Below the pieces are notes generated by a model. That model was not told the origin of the DNA and searched no databases. It saw only the letters and a list, made by a program, of their open reading frames with translations. Below are positions 34,661 through 46,591 of a stretch of DNA of 64,000 bases, piece after piece. The position numbers were made by a program, and so were the translations under genes. This DNA is from Maniola hyperantus (taxonomy: Eukaryota > Arthropoda > Insecta > Lepidoptera > Nymphalidae): positions 9,566,534-9,630,533 of the forward strand of contig NC_048546.1 in the NCBI RefSeq assembly GCF_902806685.2, written 5' to 3'. The number at the start of each line of letters is the position of its first letter. Position 1 is the first letter of the stretch.

Positions 34661-34892
34661 TGGTGGACAACAGATTACATTAAGTATTCATCTAAGTTTA
34701 TCAAGCTTTCAAATTTGTCAATGAATGCCTAAATAGCTCAAATAAAACCCCCAAAGTCAAAGTGAATACTTGCCCAGATTGGTATATAAAAAAAATTAAA
34801 TAAGGTAGCTTACCTCTCTCTATCTTTATCAATTTACCAGTTAAGGTTAGAATCAGATAAAATCTTGATCAAATGTAAAACCTGTTACTAAC

Positions 34893-35335
34893 AAAGAACA
34901 AACAGCCAAGAGGGAGTCAGACTTGCCCAGCGAAGGTTCCGTAGCGAAAGAAACATATTATTATTATGATACTTCAGTAGTTATTTGGTAAAACTAATTT
35001 TTCGTCTGAAAAACAAATCCCTTTAGGATCGCAGACCTAAGTTATTATTTAAAAGCCCATTACTGATTTCTAAAAACTGTGCTATTTAGAGACTTTTTTC
35101 TGTATTGAAGATTAAAATGTACCTAAAAGTGCATCACAAGGCTTAAAAGCAAATGACCCCAATAATTTCGACCCCTTTTACATTGTAATAATAATGTCTT
35201 TGGTTTTTGGAATAAAATTGGGCAAACATTACTTAGTTGTTTTCCATTTTCAAGTTGATAGCATTAATATGTATAGGACGCTCTTAGTCGCGCCACAAGG
35301 GTTCCTTTTATTATTTTGGCACGTAACCCTAAAAA
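34893..35335 (+). repeat. Repeat D, decayed copy 4
   Basis: It starts 'aacagccaagagggagtcag' and 'ggttccgtagcgaaag' and ends 'gcacgtaaccctaaaaa'. The interior is hardly recognisable. Confidence 0.5.
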
Positions 35336-35626
35336 CTGTAAGTACGAGTACCCTCATTTAGGCTCAGCTCGTTTAGGTACTCGCTTTTATAAATGAGCGA
35401 CGCTATGTATCTAATTAATTTGTACCTCTAAGTGTCGACTCAGTGACTAGCCTTCAATCAAATTGATGGTGATTCAATTTAAGCTTATCTGATACCTATT
35501 CGATGCTTAATTTGGTATCGGTAGCAAAGAGCAAAGATGATTTCAGATAAAAAATTCAATGTTTTAGTTTATGCCTACATCATGAATCACTATTCATTAC
35601 AACTGTGAAAGTTCATATAGCTTATA

Positions 35627-35705
35627 CTTTGAGCTTCAATAGCTCAACGGTTGAAGAGCGGACTGAATTCCGAAAGGTCGGCTGTTCAAACCCCACCCGT
35701 TGCAC
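35627..35705 (+). mobile_element. tRNA-like SINE head (second type), copy 1
   Basis: 'caatagctcaacggttgaag', 'ggactgaattccgaaaggtc' and 'tgttcaaaccccacccg' resemble A and B boxes of a tRNA but are shared with 47092-47170. A SINE head therefore fits better than a working tRNA gene. Confidence 0.6.
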
Positions 35706-36383
35706 TATTGTCGTACCTACCGTTTTGCAATGCTACGGTGCAAGGTTGCCATTCAAGCACCTTAGGAGCCCAACAGCTTCGTAACCCCCTTGATTCGATC
35801 ACATAGAAAAACTCCGAGCACAGCTGTCTCCATCGCCCGCTGAATGACCCTGATTTTTCTTATGAAGCTCATAGTTAGCAACCATGACTCGGATCCATAT
35901 TATGTCATCGTTCAAAACACGCACTGTTTGAAGACTTTGACATTCCATAATAATAGTCATAAGTCATAAGTAAAAAGTGAAAATTTTTACATATCTGTAC
36001 TATTAATTAGTCTTTGCCGAAGCCATTAGTTCTCTAAATACAGTCCATTAAAAGCAGCGATTGATTGGGCGGGTCGCAGGAATCACTTTATATCGAGTAT
36101 AAAATCTGACGGCAAAAATATTATTGAAGACATGATGAGGATTGACGGGCAAAAAATTACAAGTCACAAGTTACGTAAACAACCACCTACTTACTACTCG
36201 TTTATTACGAAAATAGCTTTGTTATTGTTTTATTTATTACCTATTCATGATAAGTAAAACATTATGATTGACTAAGTTCTGAGACTTCAGTGAAATATAA
36301 AATTACATAACTCAAAAAAAGAACGAGCAAATAATGCAGTTTAAGATTTATGTTGTTGTTTCTTGTTGTTTGTAGAAGTTTAA
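35706..36383. other. No recognisable feature
   Basis: Non-coding by eye. The beginning may be SINE body, but no second copy is present to show it. Confidence 0.35.
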
Positions 36384-36512
36384 TCATCATCATCATCATC
36401 ATCATCATCATGATCAATTCATCACCGGCTCACTATAGGGCACGGGTCTCTTCTCAGTAAGAGAAGCGTTTGGCCACAGTCCACCACGCTAACCAAGTGC
36501 GGATTGGTAGAA
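36384..36512 (-). mobile_element. SINE-A, truncated, with long (ATC)n tail
   Basis: A run of eight to nine 'atc' units, then 'gatcaattcatcaccgg', 'cacgggtctcttctcag' and 'aagtgcggattggtag'. Confidence 0.75.
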
Positions 36513-36537
36513 AGTTTTAAAAATTAGGGTATATAGC

Positions 36538-36620
36538 TATAGTATGCGACAGGTAGAGATGGCAATCGGGAAAGAAACGCCACACACACCTGCCCAGCCC
36601 GCACGCGAAAGAAGTCGCGG
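36538..36620 (+). mobile_element. GC-rich foldback MITE, partial copy 5
   Basis: Left end 'tatagtatgcgacaggtag' and 'agatggcaatcggg', then 'aaacgccacacacacctg' and 'cccgcacgcgaaag'. The right terminal repeat is lost. Confidence 0.7.
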
Positions 36621-37045
36621 GCGACTGTTTTCTCTTTTCAGTCTGCTACTAAAACTGTCTTAATAAAATTTTAAAACAATAGGTACTCGATTAATAAACC
36701 TCCAAGAACACGAATGAAATTTTCAAAGAAGACTAGGAACAAATTAGAAACAGAATCGGTCTCGAATGAAGAGTTAAGTGAAATCGAACATAAAATTGCT
36801 GACACCTCAATGCGAACTTATTAAGAGTGTCATCTACAGTACGGGGAATGCGATTCGCAATGATTTGCACCCATTAAGTGTTCGAGTCTAGACTGAGAAT
36901 TCCTATTGCATTGCGCAATCCACCTCGGTACAAATTACTCTCGGTCTTGTGTTCGTAGGTTCGTAGGTATATAATATCTGGTATTTGTAGATACTGTTCT
37001 GCATTTTGTTCTATGTCAACTTCATTTAATAACACTGTTTATTTT

Positions 37046-37640
37046 CCTTTTCCATTCCATTCCATTCCATCAGCCTGTATGCGTCCACAGCTGGATATAG
37101 GCCTTTCCAAGAGTGTGCCACCAAACACGGTCTTCCGCCTTCCGCGTCCACCCGCTTCTCGCCACGCTCTTCAGGTCATCGGTCCAGTGGGCTGGAGGTC
37201 GTCCTACACTGCGCTTACCGGTACACGGTCTCCACTCCAGAACACGTCTGCCCCATCAGCCGACGATTCTGCGACAGACATGATCTGCCCATTGCCACTT
37301 CAGCTTGCTAATCCTTTGAGCTATATCAGTCGTTTTGTCCTTCGGCGAATTTCCTGAGAGTGATATCCAACATAGCTCGCTCCATAGCACGCTGAGCGAC
37401 TTTTAATTTGTGGACAAGGCCGCCTGTCGGTGTCCACGTTTCCGTTCCATACGTCATTACAGGTTGGACACACATTGAAGACCTTAGTCTTAAGGCTTTG
37501 CGATATCGATGATTCGAAGACCTGACGTAGCTTTGAAAATGCTGACCAGCCCAGCTGAATCCTTATGTCAGCCTCACGGAGGAGCGTGGTCCGCCTCATT
37601 GTCGGAGTTGTTTCTACCGAATTGTATATTCTGGCCGAGG
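37046..37640 (-). pseudogene. LINE reverse transcriptase C-terminal remnant
   Basis: On the minus strand the reading starts with EADIRIQLGWSAFSKLRQVF and SQSLKTKVFN. After frameshifts it continues with words fitting VLPVMTYG-type, AQRAMERAML and HSQEIRRRTK, the conserved region after the RT domain of lepidopteran LINEs. It ends at the left in a (GGAAT)n tail (37046-37068 on + as ttccattccatt). Multiple frameshifts and stops make it dead. The clade is uncertain (RTE-like suspected). The plus-strand open frame here is a shadow. Confidence 0.75.
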
Positions 37641-37642
37641 TA

Positions 37643-37752
37643 TAGTTACAGATCGAGATGGCAATCAGCGAATCAACCAATCAAAGGGCAGAATTTGTTG
37701 ACGATTACGATAACGATGAATACGTTTTTCTTACACAATCCGGGGGCTGATA
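37643..37752 (+). mobile_element. Junction of two MITE fragments
   Basis: 37643-37667 is the left end of the GC-rich MITE (tatagttacagatcgagatg). It joins directly to the right half of the 11561-type MITE (caaccaatcaaagggcag, acaatccgggggctgat). Confidence 0.65.
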
Positions 37753-38242
37753 AAATGTTGAGGCCCCATAAACTAGTAGGTACTATACAAAAAATCACAT
37801 CATTTTATTATTACAGTTCAAGACCCTATTATGGAACATAATATTATTGTAATACAGCGTAAACATCGTAAGCTAATTATTACATGGAGGTTTATATTGG
37901 GAGCTCAGTTTATTATTTTAACCAAATTAGGCATCTGTAGCTAAACTTTCCACTCAGTCCGCCGCTGTTCAAATCGTGTTACGTTCACATCGATCAATCC
38001 ATACGTAACATTTAAAGAGTTTTGTTGAAAAATTGCAACGTTAACACGCCTAAAGACGAAAAACGTTTTTCATTTACAAGGGTTCAACTTGATGGATTGC
38101 TAAAACGTTCGTTTTGACGTTAATAGATTTCTTGTATGGGGTTGTGTATTGACGACGTTATTAAATACGTGAAATGCAGTTTTTCTAATGACCTATCGGC
38201 TGTCGGTGGCAAAGTTGCAAGAGTGCATGACTTTGTATATAT

Positions 38243-40976
38243 ATATATCTCGACTCTAGTATCATAAGGTCGGATGTGGATTTTTGCTACTTTTCAGGAG
38301 AGCCAAAACAAAAATGCTAGGGAAATCGGGTCATAATTTCTAAACTACTAGAGATACAATTTCAGTTGTTTTTGTAATATTTAACACTTAACTGTATCTA
38401 TCATTAACCATTACTAGAAATACTTTATCATTAATAAATAAAATATAAACTCACAATTTCTTCAAAATGGACGATATGCGACTTTATGCTGGTAATATTC
38501 GTAACTGTGCAAAAAAATTGTGTGCATAAGTTGTAAACCGACTTTATGGCTGCAATTTTTACTATTACAAATTTGAAATAAAAGTCGGATCTATTACTTA
38601 ATATTTCATAATACGTCTTAACTGATTATACATAAGTAATATTCGGACAAAAGATCACAGTAGTTATCTCACAAAAATCATTTAGGAGTTTTGTGAGATA
38701 GCAACACATGTACCTATCTGATTTTTCTGAAACTGATTAGTTAGATCTGAAACATAATAATTGCATTCGCCCGATAGTCTGACCATTGCATCCGTGTAAA
38801 CCTTGTGACTTCTGAATGAATGAAAATAACATTTACAAATTCACAAAATATAAAGCCCATTAATTAAAAACAACGGGCAAAAATTGGAAAAAAAAAATAC
38901 AAAGTAATTAGAAACCTACAGTGGGCCAAAAATTTTTTGTGGAATTGCATACATTGCGGTTACATCAATATAGAAATCTAAAACATGCCAACATAGCCTG
39001 ATTTTCCTTATAATGATTAGGTACGTAAAGTAAGAATGGAGGTCAGCAGGTACCTACTGCAAAAATTGGTTATATTTTATAGTGGATAATGGTTTCTCAT
39101 TATGTCGTATATTGGGCGAAAGCGGGGAAGAATTTTAAGTTTATATGTACCTATAACTTACTAATGAAATACAAAAAGTCTTCTCTAAAGTAGTTTTTAT
39201 AAAATAATAACACTCAGCATTATTGCGTTAGTTGTAGCCAGGTAATATATTCCGAAATCTGAAAATCCCCGCCGTTCTTATTTTTTTTTTTTTTTATATA
39301 ACAAACGGTCCTGATATATCACCTTTGTAAAGGGATGTGGTCTTTAAAAATATGTTGTAGTGCCAAATCAAACTTATCAAAAAGTTTTGTTTCCTTCGCA
39401 TGTTCTTGTAAACTGTGACCAATCTCTTAGTTTAGTAATCTGCATTGTTTTCAGCTGTTCCCTTTTTTCTATTTGTGCATGGATTACATCTTACTCCACG
39501 TAGGTACATGTTGCATTTTAGCATAAAGCTTGTGATTTATCACCTTTTAGTGTGGTAATCCTTATAATAATCATAAGTAAGCCATAACGATTATCATGCT
39601 CCGATTATGACCGACACAATTATCAGACCACAAAGTCAATTCTTTAACAATTTCGAGAATACTTTGTTTCTTCTATAGTAGATTAATGAAATAAGACAAG
39701 ATACTGTTTTATTCCTTCCGCTGCAGCTGATGTTTTCAGACTACATTAAAGTAGCAACACTGCTGGTAGCATCATGAATCGTTTTAAGGTGCAGAAACTA
39801 CGCAGGTATAAGGATTTACTGTTAGTCAAATCTGGCATTGCCACTTTTGTAATTAAAAAATACTCTCTGCTTTTTTGAAAATTCCATTGCTTCTGTTTCG
39901 ACTGTTTTGTTTAACAGATACTTTTTTAAACTGTTTCTTTCGTGTTTTAGTTAAGTTTTTTTATTTTTTTACTTTCACTTTTATTAGTTGTTTAATTAAT
40001 AAATTAATTTATACTACATATATATTTAAATTAACATAATCTAAAGCTTCCTATAGTTAGGAATGTTTCGTTAGAATCACTATCATCACATATTGTAGGT
40101 GCCTTATAATTTCTGCTCTCGATTAATATCAAATTCGGTCGATTATAAGACGGGCAAAGAAGAAAAAAATTGATTAGGTACTCTCATTTTTTAAGGCTAC
40201 CTTAAAAACTAGGGCAATAAATTTTTGAACTGATGATTTGAACTATGATTCATAATAAACACCATAAATGCACGGTTTTTGCTTAGTGGGGTATTATTAT
40301 AATATATGTTTAGATTTCCATGGTGTAATTTTCGTGGTCCTGAAAGATTTTCTAGTCTACATTTTCAAAATGTCTTCAGCTTTATTCTGGCTCTTTACTT
40401 TTTTCCCGCAGTTTAGTCCAAAATTTTGGTGAAATAGGATGGATCTCTTACCTATTAATCACATCAACTTTAATGTAGTCACAAACAAAAAGCTTTATTT
40501 CAACTTACTTCCATGAATTTTATTGCAAAATTATTAATATTACAAGGCAAAAAGTCTTAAATGATTCACAGTCCAAATATTAATACAAAAAATTCGAAGC
40601 ATAACATCTGTTGTGATTTTACCTAACAAAATTATTACATATTTTAGAAGCAGAAGTGCGTAACTGCAGTACCAGCTAGTATGACAAATAAACTTATTTC
40701 GTAGCATAATGGTCGAACTCAAAATACACATATAATTTTTCTCCATTGCTTTGGTGCATACATACGCAAGTCAAAAAATATAATTATGGTTCTCCAAATT
40801 TTTAGAATGTGTTCAGATACGACATTATGCATGTATTTATCTTTGCAACGAAAAGAGATAGAAATACTGGTGTCAGCTTGGCAGAAAGAGCCCGAAATGC
40901 TCATTACCTTTATGTAAAAAAGTGAGTTTGGTCGGAAGTACACATCCGACCTTATGATACTAGAGTCGAGATATAT
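38243..40976. mobile_element. 2.7-kb element with 36-bp terminal inverted repeats
   Basis: 38243-38278 and 40941-40976 are exact complements (atatatctcgactctagta, then tcataaggtcggatgtg). Next to them 'gtcgga' recurs. The interior has no open frame resembling a transposase. The flanks are TA-rich, so a target duplication cannot be fixed. I infer a non-autonomous DNA transposon. Confidence 0.65.
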
Positions 40977-41074
40977 GAATACAAAACTAAACAATATAAC
41001 TATTGATGACTACAGTGCATAACCTCTTTCGTCGAGCTATGCACCTGTTCATTAAAAAATCTATTTTGATAATA

Positions 41075-41255
41075 ATTCATCATCATTGTGAACAACCCAT
41101 CGCTGGCTCACTACTGAGAACGGGACTCCTCTCAAAATGAAAAGAGTTTAGGCCATAGGCCACCACGCTGGGAGTTCTTTGAGGCTTCCCTCAGGCATGA
41201 AGTTTTCTTCACGATGTTTTTCTTCACCGTTAAAGCAAGTGATACAATATTAAGG
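41075..41255 (-). mobile_element. SINE-A, truncated
   Basis: 'caacccatcgctggctcac', 'gggactcctctcaaaatg', 'ttcacgatgtttttcttc' and 'accgttaaagcaagtgat', with a deletion in the middle. Confidence 0.7.
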
Positions 41256-41409
41256 GTTACATATTTTAGTACCTATAAATCTATTCCTCTAGAGTCTAGA
41301 CAGAACCTTTTTAAGGCAAAGAAATATGCTATGCAGTGTGAAAACACGGGAAGCAATAAAATTTCAATACCAACTTGAAAGGCGAGTGTCACTTTTCGAG
41401 TCTGGTTCG

Positions 41410-41552
41410 CAGTGGCGTGCACAGAAGTTCAAGCCAGGGTATGCATTTAGGTATGAACTTATTTTACGGCAGGTTAAAATGAAAAATAAACATTGATTTA
41501 TTACAATGAGGGTAAGCAGTGCGTTTATGCCTCTATGAGCTGCACGCCACTG
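41410..41552. mobile_element. hAT-like MITE, copy 2
   Basis: Ends cagtggcgtgca and tgcacgccactg as at 11279. The flanks CTGGTTCG (41402-41409) and CTGGTTGG (41553-41560) are an 8-bp duplication with one change. Confidence 0.88.
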
Positions 41553-41560
41553 CTGGTTGG

Positions 41561-43067
41561 TATCCACGCGGCTACCAATTCAGCTTACGTTAATTTGCGA
41601 AATTTTCTAGTTATTAAATACTTAATAGTTTAAAAAAAAAATTAATACCTAAATTATACTTCAACGATCTAGGTATAAGTGCTTTGTACTGATTCAAACG
41701 CGTATTTGATTCTCAAAGGATACGTACCTACAATTTTATCGGGCATTTATCAAGGTAAAAATTTAAGTCAAAGGTGCCGTCAAAATCTGCTAAGTGGATG
41801 TACCTACCTACTAGAAAAACTAAGCATACCATGAGTATTAGATTCTCAATTAGCTATGATTAAAAATGAGTCTTATAGCTCATCTATTTAAGTACAAATT
41901 AACGGAATTCTTACTTGAATAAAGGTAATTTCTCACGAATCATGATGGCATCAAGTTTTTTGTAAGCTCGTTTTATAAGCGGTGAGTGTGATATCGCTCA
42001 AGGTTGGGGCTGACTCGTGGTTGCACTTTGGCACCAACTGATGAAACTTCAAAGCTAGCGACTGGCGGCTAATCAAGCTTCTTAACCCCTTGAGAATACA
42101 ACTTAAAGAGCTGCTCATGCTTATCGCCTAGATCGTACCGCCTACAGCTGTCAAACGCAAGAAATAAATATGTTATTACAAATGCTCACACTGGTCTCTA
42201 TCAGATAACAACTAATCTCCTTTACAATTAAAAAGTATTTGGGTTCAACAACACTCTGAGATCCAACGCAGACGTCCGCTTTTTGTCCTAGATCGATCTT
42301 TATTCTGGATGACATGAAGCCGTGTCCTATTTTACGCCGATTCAACGCACAATTTTGTCGCGTATTCACTCATATGTCCCTTTTTCTAAAAATAAAATCG
42401 TATCTAAATAAAATCGGAATTGCATATGAAGGATTCCGTACTATCGTATAAGGTATAACACGCCTTTTTATTTTTTTTAATCTTCATGGCAGGCATTTTC
42501 AAATTTTTATTATTTTTGTTATAGCGGCAATAAATAAGTACACATTCTGTAAAAATTTCAACTCTCTACCTATTATGGTTCATAAGGTACAGCCCGCTGA
42601 CAGACAGATGGATGGACGGATGAACACGGACAGCGGAGACTTAGTTATAGGGTCCTATTGGCACCCTTTGTTTACGGAATCCCAAAAAGTCCTGACTCAC
42701 TCTGGCTGACTTATCAACGCCCAGGTCAAGTCCTTGGACCTACAAAGTTGAAAGCACAAAGGTTTCCCTTTTTAAAGTAGATAAGGAACAAGGCAGGATT
42801 TTTCAAAATTCCATCGAGAATGAAGCCACGAGCGGTCGCTAGTTTGGTCGATTTGTGTTCTATTTCCACTGATTTTCATTTTCAGTTGTCTGCGACAAGC
42901 CTTACTATGTTAGCGTGATATTTCATTTTAAACTAGATGTCTATAACGATCGACTAAAACTATTTGAATATTTCACATCGGTAAAACTAAAATGTTATTT
43001 GAAAGCTAGGATGATATTTTTTGTTGAAAGCATGAAAACTAAATTTTTGGAAAATTAAAGTTTTTCA
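41561..43067. other. No gene; repeat fragments near 42420-42846
   Basis: 42420-42690 has words in common with repeat D (gattccgtac, ctgacagacagatgg, tttacggaatccc). 42712-42846 is repeat F, ending in 'gagcggtcgctag', which looks Helitron-like. Confidence 0.4.
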
Positions 43068-43320
43068 GCCCTGGGAGACCTTGGTGTGGTCATTTTATTT
43101 CTCTTAACTAAAGAAGTCTTCTTCTTTCTTTCTTTATTTATTCCTCATTACTGAGGGTCATCACCCCGTTCCATTAACCCCATAATGATCGGAGATCTCT
43201 TGGGATAATAATTCGTTAGCTTTTCTGCCCTGGGAGACCTTGGCGTGGTCATTTTATTTCTCTTAACTAAATTAGTTTTCTTATTTCTTTCTTTATTTAT
43301 TTATTCCTCATTACAAGGTA
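43068..43320 (+). repeat. Local ~159-bp direct duplication
   Basis: 'gccctgggagaccttgg.gtgg', 'tcattttatttctcttaac' and 'ctttctttatttattcctca' recur at 43068 and 43227. Confidence 0.85.
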
Positions 43321-44884
43321 CCTTTGTATTCCTCATTACAAATAATATTTTATTTTGATAGTCATTTTTACGTCCTAAGTTTGTAATGTCAATAGGTCAA
43401 GTAGAAGTTATTGACCATTAACTTCCATCTTTTGTCTCCTAAGTATTTCTATTTATTTTGTAGCGGTTGTTGTTAGAGCTCAATACATACCTATCACATA
43501 CATAGAAGTAAGAATACAACAATACCCGCAGAAATATAATGACCAAAAAATAAATACACATCACAATCAGGGGCTCTAATAAAACAATTTTCCCGAGCCT
43601 AGCTTTGCTTCGCTTTTGTCTCGAACGGGAAAATAAAGTAGACGGGTCGCGGGCTTCATTTTCTGCATTCACACAAATGAAACTGGTAGAAATTGTGAAA
43701 ATTGTTTCCATTCGCCTCATAAACGAAACAATAGAACGCACAATTACGAAGAGAATTTGCATTCGCTAGCATTTTTCTACCATCTTCCGCGCTTCAGGCT
43801 CCCAGACTAGCTTCATTAAACGTCAAATTATCAACACACTCCATCCACCCAAATGCAAGCCGATATAACCATTAACTTTTAACGGAGGATCGCCTTAAAA
43901 CCTATCCGGGAACTTCAGCTCCTATCCAAAGTCAATAGGCTATAATTTTCCGTGCAGAAGAGTATTTCCTTGCCTAAAAGCGTCAAATCATAGCTAACGC
44001 GAAATTGTAGAAAATTGGCGTTAACTGCACTGGATTTTAAACTTTACTACAAAAGCAATAGGTAGGGTTTTTAATCAAAAATTGTGTTTTTTTTTTTCAC
44101 ATTTGCAATTTCAGAATAATAGGTTTAAGAATTCACCCCTCGGACTGTAACTTAAGCCTCATCCAGTATTTTATCGTTTTGATTTTGAAATCGTAAAAAA
44201 ATAGGAAATTAAAAAGGGTGCATAGTAAATCGCGATATTTATTTGTTTCCACTGAAAATCCAGTTGCGTTTCGGCAGATTTTCATGTCAACACGTACTTA
44301 ATACCGTTTCCAATAAATATGCAAATTTTGCCGAAAACTGTAGGATTTTAATTAAATTGCGTTGCTATTCGTTAGTCCGTATTTATCTTTTAGTACTTTT
44401 TTTTTCAGTAAAATAAACGAACTAAAAGTAGTTCGACATACCTACCTACTCACCGAACACTTCAAATTGTTGTAAAATAAACATACCTACTGTTTTAAAA
44501 ACCTTCTCCACTATAGGCTATACTAACTTAGCGGTTATGAAATCGATTCAATAGTCCAGAGCTGCGGATTACCCATATTTGCAAACAGAATTTGAATGAA
44601 AAACATCACGAAAAATTCGCATATCCGAAAAGGCGTTAGGTAAAATAGCATTGGAAAATCGAATCAGAACAGAACTCAGTTTGTATATTTATCTCGTCAC
44701 GTTATTCCAAGCGAAAGAACACGTGAACACGAGACACAAAGGATGAAAACCGGCATCAAATAAGGGTAGGTACAAACGTATCGCTTAACTTAACGCTGAT
44801 CAATGATCATACACGATTAAGTTTGCCGGTCAAGTTTGCAGCAGATTTGAAGCGGCCGCGAGGTCCAGTAAACGTAACGGTGTA
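43321..44884. other. No recognisable feature
   Basis: AT-rich. The minus-strand open frame at 43439-43762 shows no domain I recognise. Confidence 0.4.
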
Positions 44885-45175
44885 TATTGGCGCCGATTCT
44901 GTTGTCTTTCTCTAAACTAAATTTAGAATATCTTCTCTTTTTTTTTAAATTGCTAAAAAAGGATAGAACATGAATTTTACATTTACAGACTCTAAATTTT
45001 AGTGCACGATATAAATTCAAACAATAGGCTCGCGACTGGCAGCTAAAGTCACGCGGTTAGATAGCTGTAAATTAAATTTAAAACTGTCAAACTGTGTCTG
45101 CCTCTTTCATATTACATTAGTAAGAAGAGAATGCGAATATTCTAAAATTTAGGTATGCTCAGAATCAGTACCACT
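44885..45175 (+). repeat. Repeat E, copy 2
   Basis: Collinear with 6112-6400: 'tctctaaactaaattta', 'acatgaattttacattta', 'caataggctcgcgactgg' and 'ctcagaatcagtacca'. Confidence 0.65.
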
Positions 45176-45269
45176 GTATGGCTATCAGTTGACTAGACAC
45201 AAATAATAGAAATTTCAAAATGGCCGCCATTAAAATTAAAAAAAAATTAAATGTGTTATTTCTTGAACG

Positions 45270-45420
45270 ATGGTACGGAACCCTTCGTGTGAATTGTGTG
45301 TGGTAAATTAAAACTACCTGACTATTCATAAGCACTTTTAAAAAGTTTACATGAATAAAAAAACATTCTATTCTATTCTATTATGTGCGAGTGTGACTCG
45401 CACTTGGCCGATTTTTTCAA
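45270..45420 (-). repeat. Repeat D end, interrupted by a LINE tail
   Basis: 'ggtacggaacccttcgtg' and 'gagtgtgactcgcacttgg' are the inverted repeat D head. They are separated by a LINE 3' tail at about 45305-45382. Confidence 0.65.
45305..45382 (+). mobile_element. LINE 3' tail with (ATTCT)n
   Basis: 'gtaaattaaaactacctgac' to 'aaaaaaacattctattctat', nearly the same as 2692-2766. Confidence 0.75.
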
Positions 45421-45649
45421 ACTGCCATGTTTATAGTCAGCCTTAAATTGAAATCGTCACCATTCAACACAAAATGCGTTGCGTGTCGCGAGCGATCACC
45501 TGCGGGCGCGCGCGGCTCTCTTTGCAAACCCCTCCAATTTCAACTTTTTTTATCGCTTTGAGTTTTTCACGTAACAATATTTGAGTGAAACTTGCATGGT
45601 ATACTAGAGAACGAATTGGAAACAATACCAACAGTGTTTTCATATGACC

Positions 45650-45806
45650 TAAGAGCCAGCGTGAGGGAGATAACAGGTAATAAAGGTTAAAAAATCTTAC
45701 GTCAAAGTATAAAGAAAATAGTTTCTTCAGAGTAGTAGGTATTAGAAATCACGTCATGCATTACCAGACACTAGTGTTGTGGGAACCCCGCCAGACACCC
45801 TGAAAA
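45650..45806 (+). mobile_element. SINE-C body fragment
   Basis: 'gggagataacaggtaataaa', 'tcttacgtcaaagtataaag' and 'aaatcacgtcatgcattacc' are the complement of words at 13560-13700 and 32870-33050. Confidence 0.6.
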
Positions 45807-45844
45807 GTAAAGTAGAGTAAAATCGACTGGTATTTTAAGTACTC

Positions 45845-46007
45845 AACAGGTCGAGATGGTAATCGGGGTATGAGGCGGGGGGACGCCCCGCATACCCGCA
45901 CGTCACCCGCACTATCCCGCACTATCCCGCACCGGGTTAGCGCTGGGGCTGTGAGGGGTGCGGGACGTTTCCACCCCGATTGCCATCTCCACCTGTCGCT
46001 TACTATA
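45845..46007 (+). mobile_element. GC-rich foldback MITE, copy 6
   Basis: 'caggtcgagatggtaatcgg' through 'gacgccccgcatacccgc' to 'gattgccatctccacctgtc' and 'gcttactata'. A small tandem 'actatcccgc' doubling lies in the core. Confidence 0.85.
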
Positions 46008-46392
46008 CCTACCTGCTTTCATTATTGTCACAGTTCACGACAGTTAGGGAACTTCTAACAAAACGTCGAGGCTTCGACGTTACTGGCAGGCGTCAAATGT
46101 TAGTAGATACATTTGACACTAGGTAACCCTAAGGTACATAGCCCTAGTTTTCTTTGATTTCACGTCACCATAGTAGCTTAATATTTGACATATCGTCGAT
46201 TCAGGATCAAGCCGAGAGTTCCTTTACTCAAGTTCACTCTAGTATTGTCTCAGAACAAGGGAGAAGAAGTAGCCCTATTGTGACACTTTACTGTTAGAGC
46301 GAGATAGCTAAATGCATTTAAGCTCTTATTAGAACGTGACAAAATGATTATGTTTTGTGGCTGTTGTTCCTTATCACCGTGGCCACTTTTTT

Positions 46393-46435
46393 TTGTTTGC
46401 CAAAATGTATTTGTACGTGAGATTTTGGCAAACAA
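46393..46435. repeat. 14-bp hairpin upstream of the THAP-like exon
   Basis: 'ttgtttgccaaaat' pairs exactly with 'attttggcaaacaa' across a 15-nt loop, ending 85 bp before the ATG at 46521. A regulatory role is only possible, not shown. Confidence 0.7.
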
Positions 46436-46520
46436 CGTGAAGTGAGGTTATGTTGACTCAAGTGTTGTAAATAAATAATTGATTCGTTTTGTTGTTTTTT
46501 GTGTTTGAAGTTATTGTGCA

Positions 46521-46591
46521 ATGGTGGGTTGCAGTATACTAGGCTACAATTGCCGAAGCGAACGTAAAATAGACGGAATAACATCTCACAA
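46521..46591 (+). CDS. THAP-like zinc-finger first exon (partial, probably decaying)
   Basis: An ATG in a fair context opens a 71-nt exon reading MVGCSILGYNCRSER, KIDGITSH and two bases of the next codon, followed by a GTAAGT splice donor at 46592. The pattern (M-x-x-C, second Cys, S/T-x-H-K just before the intron) is that of the N-terminus of THAP domains, a C2CH zinc-coordinating DNA-binding fold. The usual second Cys of a C-x4-C pair is Tyr here (position 9), although a Cys at 11 remains, and the usual Phe before His is Ser. I could not find a matching second exon downstream. It may be a diverged gene start, a pseudogene, or part of a THAP transposon. The phase (2) agrees with the broken THAP gene at 49902. 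Confidence 0.5.

Noticed and set aside
35627..35705. Functional tRNA gene
   Set aside because: The fold is poor, no clear acceptor stem closes it, and a second copy at 47092 points to a SINE head.
37013..37357. 114-codon plus-strand frame
   Set aside because: It is the antisense of the decayed LINE reverse transcriptase read on the minus strand.
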